A DNA stretch of 64,000 bases from Effrenium voratum (taxonomy: Eukaryota; Sar; Dinophyceae; Suessiales; Symbiodiniaceae): contig CAUJNA010001031.1 of NCBI GenBank assembly GCA_963377175.1, forward strand, positions 1 to 64,000. Direction: 5' to 3'. The notes under the pieces are model-generated. The model did not search any database. It was not told the DNA's origin and saw only the letters and a list, made by a program, of their open reading frames with translations. The translations under genes were made by a program, and so were the position numbers. Shown here in pieces: positions 61,501-64,000 of the stretch. Position 1 is the stretch's first letter; the number at the start of each line of letters is the position of its first letter.

Positions 61501-61924
61501 GTTCACGAAGGCGATACCTAGCCAAACCGGAGAAAACCCACGAGCCGAACACAGCAGGTTGAGATGTCTCAAAAATGGTTGAAGTGTCCGAGGTGCCAAG
61601 CACAGCTGCTACTCGGTGTCCAGATGACACCCATGGAGTCACTGCAGCCTCGTTATTCGGAGGAAGCGTTGAGATCGGGAGCGCCATGCGCACGCCAAGC
61701 AGAATGCGCCTGCCAATCTCGGCAACCAAAGCTTTCCCTTCCTGCAGCGCCGCCGTCTTTATTCGCTTCTCCTCCTCCTCCTCCGGCGTACTGCCTCCGC
61801 CTCTGATAACGAATCGGGACTGAATTCTGGTTGTTGTGGTTCCTGAGATTCTGCCCAGTTTCACAGCCAGAATCTGGCCGACAAGGCCGAAGCGCCCGAA
61901 GTCCGCATCCACAAATTTGTTGTC
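58568..61924 (-). CDS. Tandem-repeat protein with C-terminal thioesterase-like alpha/beta hydrolase domain
   Basis: One frame stays open for 1118 codons from an acceptor (CTTCAG|GACAAC, 61924) to the stop at 58568. Residues about 1-130 (FVDADFGRFGLVGQILAVKL, then EEEEEKRI and LVAEIGRRILLGVRMALP) precede about seven tandem repeats (about residues 120-830) of 101-117 residues, marked GDSVAPMPLKLVVRGSTAVG and CAGELGMSSLLDCALC. Every period is a multiple of three nucleotides (303 or 351 bp), which argues that the repeats are translated. Residues about 880-1085 resemble a polyketide/peptide-synthase thioesterase: AIVLLQGG strand, nucleophile elbow AGHSLG (Ser957), IIALDPR (Asp984), NHFTLKD (His1059). 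These hydrolases release acyl chains from carrier proteins; here no carrier or synthase domain is seen, so the substrate is unknown. A hydrophobic tail (FCVLVVLLACSCLMSF) could be a membrane anchor or read-through into an intron. Repeat function is unknown. Confidence 0.7.
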   Translation of the reverse strand, partial: DNKFVDADFGRFGLVGQILAVKLGRISGTTTTRIQSRFVIRGGGSTPEEEEEKRIKTAALQEGKALVAEIGRRILLGVRMALPISTLPPNNEAAVTPWVSSGHRVAAVLGTSDTSTIFETSQPAVFGSWVFSGLARYRLRELSESHVLMCHPPNVHGSKGSGIVSGLRAPFMMQLYGDSVAPMPLKLVVRGSTAVGLGTSLAFGNRVATGRASKRQASQHQVFDLWVSSLFAMHCASELGMSPWLDCLDCWTMLCVRRCRLALRSLRTTLIHPVSGLCMSILGLRAPFMMQLYGDSVAPMPLKLVVRGSTAVGLGTSLAFGNRVATGRASKRQASQHQVFDLWVSSLFAMHCASELGMSPLHDCLDCLTMLCVRRYGLALLSLQSIHIHPLSRDSALRVPGMMQPYGDGVAPIWPLKLVVRESLSVSFMFGNRVAAGPASKSQTSQHQVFRSWNPLSFAMHCAGELGMSSLLDCALCTALLAGPAVPWNHPLSGDFVSVLGLRAPFMMQPCGDSVAPMPLNLVVRGSTAVVLGTSLAFGSQVATGPASKRQTSQHEVFGPMHCAGELGMSSLLDCALCTALLAGPAVPWSHPLSGDSMSVLGLRAPCMMQPCGDSVAPMPLNLVVRGSTAVGLGTSLAFGSQVATGPASKRQTSQHEVFGPMHCAGELGMSSLLDCALCTALLAGPAVPWSHPLSGDSMSVLGLRAPFMMQPCGDSVAPMPLKLVVRGSTAVGLGTSLAFGSQVATGPASKRQASQHEVFGPMRCAGELSMSSLLDCALCTALAAPVPWSHPLSGDRMRVLELRLPCLMQPHVLGILQHHGTATWQRVGAQVRLKKLRAIQEKELARRAAFAFSSTFNSLISRAMPQAELAPNLPSLKVKTVQKVETNRAASAAIVLLQGGARTHLDLERIAGHLARVWPATAASIPTVEKCLQHGGFLSLIRQVLAFGPFMLAGHSLGLNLAQTVAECLGCTGIKVHGIIALDPRTRGRRFLEIPDLHRPLTQALVPRIRLETLEKAFESTYVPFLSFPQRPMQHPSELAQEVQSVAEMGKMLADTNHFTLKDTHVWDIAAYVYAKAGRLTFATTEAIVQFGQFCVLVVLLACSCLMSFICERRSTN
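59480..61560. repeat. In-frame tandem repeats, ~303 and ~351 bp, ~7 copies
   Basis: The marker gggggccacactgtcgcca recurs near 59768, 60071, 60374, about 60680 (variant), 61029 and 61380. The 3' copies are 303 bp, the 5' copies 351 bp; the first and last copies are partial. The 303-bp copies are nearly identical, so amplification is recent. Confidence 0.93.
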
Positions 61925-61969
61925 CTGAAGGCAACAAATTCGCACACATCCCTCCGCCTGCTCGCACAT

Positions 61970-62690
<721 letters not shown>

Positions 62691-63427
62691 CAACCAACAA
62701 AGTTATCCCGGCAAAGACCCCAAATAGTATTGGGTTTAATTTGACGACCGGTGGCCCGGAAGAATATACAGACATTAAACAAACTCTGACAGCTCTCCCA
62801 CTGCAGGTGAGAAACAAGCGTAGCTTCGTAGCTTCTGCAAGTTCTGATGAGCAAGCTTGGCGCCGCGCTCGGAAAAAAATCTCCCCTGTCAACTTCTCTT
62901 GCGCGCTACGCTGTGTTTTGACGCTGCTGCGCGTGAAGCTACGCGTGATGTTGCGCACGATGCTGCGCAGGCATGATATTGCACACGATGCCGCGCGTGA
63001 CGTTGCGCACGAAGCCGTGCATGATGCTTGGATGAGCTGTGAAATTGCTAGAACTTAGGAGTACTTAGGCGAGTTGCCAAAAGGTTGCTAAGCTGTTACA
63101 GGGGTTAGGCTAAACACTTAACTTAAGGACTTAGCTACTAGGTTAGCCGGTGTAGCTAAGTACTTAGCTAACTCCTACATGTAGCTTTTTTCTAGCTTTG
63201 AAAAGAAAAAAACCTTGTGCGCAAGAGCTTGGTTGCAAACACAGCATCACAAGTTGCAAGGATGGCTGGGTTGTGTTTGGTCAACCACATGCTCAACATG
63301 AAAGTCATGGCCAATGTGCGCAAGCAAGTTTGCATGAAGCGCTTGTCTTGTTTTCCACCACGGCTGCATTGTGTGAGACAGGTGTCCAGATGACAATTCA
63401 GTTTCTGAATGCCAAGGGCACAAGGAC
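62691..63427. other. Intronic DNA with short repeats
   Basis: 62935-63030 has six to seven degenerate ~20-bp steps around gtgatgttgcgcacgatgct. 63055-63185 is rich in ttagc, acttag and gctaa steps in both orientations. No supported exon was found. Confidence 0.5.
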
Positions 63428-63960
63428 CTTGCATACAGTTGGCTCATGAACACTCCAAGTGGTAGATGCATATATGTCCAAAGTTGCCACAAACTCAGCA
63501 TGATCTTCTTGCTTGAACACGGCGAACCCATTTGAAGCGTTGTAAGAGATCAATTTCCATTTGATCATCAAAGTCATGCACACCCCGTTGAAAAAAACGC
63601 ATGGATCCAGGCTTGGCCAGCATTTACCTGAGATGGGCCTCTCATCAAGACTACATCTCCTTTGTGACAGAGTCCAGCAGGGTGTAACACAGCAGTGGCG
63701 CAGCTGTAGCAATCTTCAGTGACATTTTGCCCCATAGACTCAAGCAGCGCCTTCATTTTCTTCGTCACCTTGGAGTTCTTCAAGAAACGCGGGCCTTCTT
63801 TGAACACCAATGGGTCTTGAATGGCAGCAAGGTCATGACAGATCACTTCAACCAGTACAGATCTTTCAAAAATTGTTGTGTTGGAAATTGCAGTAGAATA
63901 CCGCTTCACACATTTGCGCTTTCGCCCTTGTACCCAACATGCTGGTAGAAGCTTGAGTTT
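63428..63960 (-). CDS. Two exons upstream of the thioesterase ORF, probably the same gene
   Basis: 63960-63628 (111 codons) starts after TTTGCAG and ends CTCAG|GTAAAT. It contains RSVLVEVICHDLAAIQDPLV and LCHKGDVVLMRGPSQ. 63511-63428 (28 codons) reads QEDHAEFVATLDIYASTTWS and ends TGCAAG|GT; open frame extends upstream of its acceptor (WKLISYNASNGFAVFK), so the true 5' border may differ. Both end in phase 0 and the thioesterase exon begins in phase 0, so they can be joined. I recognise no family; the DxVLMRG and C-terminal VLVP pattern recalls small beta-barrel modules, but that is a guess. The gene continues beyond the right edge. Confidence 0.55.
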
Positions 63961-64000
63961 CTGCAAATGAGAAGGGAGATGTAAAACCCAGTGAAATTTC

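Overview
The window looks like nuclear DNA of a dinoflagellate, probably Symbiodiniaceae-like; the exact taxon cannot be fixed from sequence alone. The reasons are these. Genes are cut into many short exons. Splice donors are a mixture of GT, GC and GA, usually in the context AG|G, and acceptors are mostly AG|G. All confidently reconstructed genes lie on the minus strand in a head-to-tail series. Introns and spacers are full of microsatellites, satellites and small repeated elements. I saw no bacterial operons, tRNA, rRNA or CRISPR array. Exons were joined by hand using splice signals, reading phase and family knowledge, so exon edges are predictions.

Layout, left to right (every gene reads right to left). 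1-2638: a large low-complexity/coiled-coil ORF running off the left edge, with two apparent frameshifts, possibly a retroelement Gag-like protein. 4355-7539: five phase-consistent exons of a type-B carboxylesterase; the catalytic-Ser part is missing and a 1.2 kb microsatellite lies where the next exon should follow. 8848-12480: an EF-hand protein ending in a stop codon. 14390-17560: a palindromic 148-bp satellite array. 17631-20828 and 22361-27479: two chains of exons, the second coiled-coil-like, of unknown proteins; they may belong to one long gene that also includes the EF-hand exons. 27519-28390: a (CAAG/CAAC)n block. 28.4-35.4 kb: scattered exon-like segments, a cluster of 42-bp palindromes and one short three- to four-exon chain.

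35940-55465 is the best-supported gene: GPN1 (XAB1/Npa3), the GPN-loop GTPase needed for nuclear import of RNA polymerase II. Eleven exons with conserved phases cover the P-loop, GPN motif, DTPGQ, NKID and C-terminal helices, and two further 3' exons are probable. Its eighth intron is about 11.8 kb and holds kilobases of (TCTA)n and (CTTT)n, a 1.37-kb terminal-inverted-repeat element with a 35-bp hairpin, and repeats at both of its ends.

56096-57475: a four-exon chain of unknown function. 58568-61924 (with probable upstream exons to 63960): a long ORF ending in a thioesterase-like alpha/beta-hydrolase domain, preceded by about seven in-frame ~101-117-residue tandem repeats.

There is no sign of a pathway linking these genes. 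The most notable content is the splicing system (GC/GA donors, 31-nt exons), several families of small intronic elements found in unrelated genes, and the repeat-plus-thioesterase protein.
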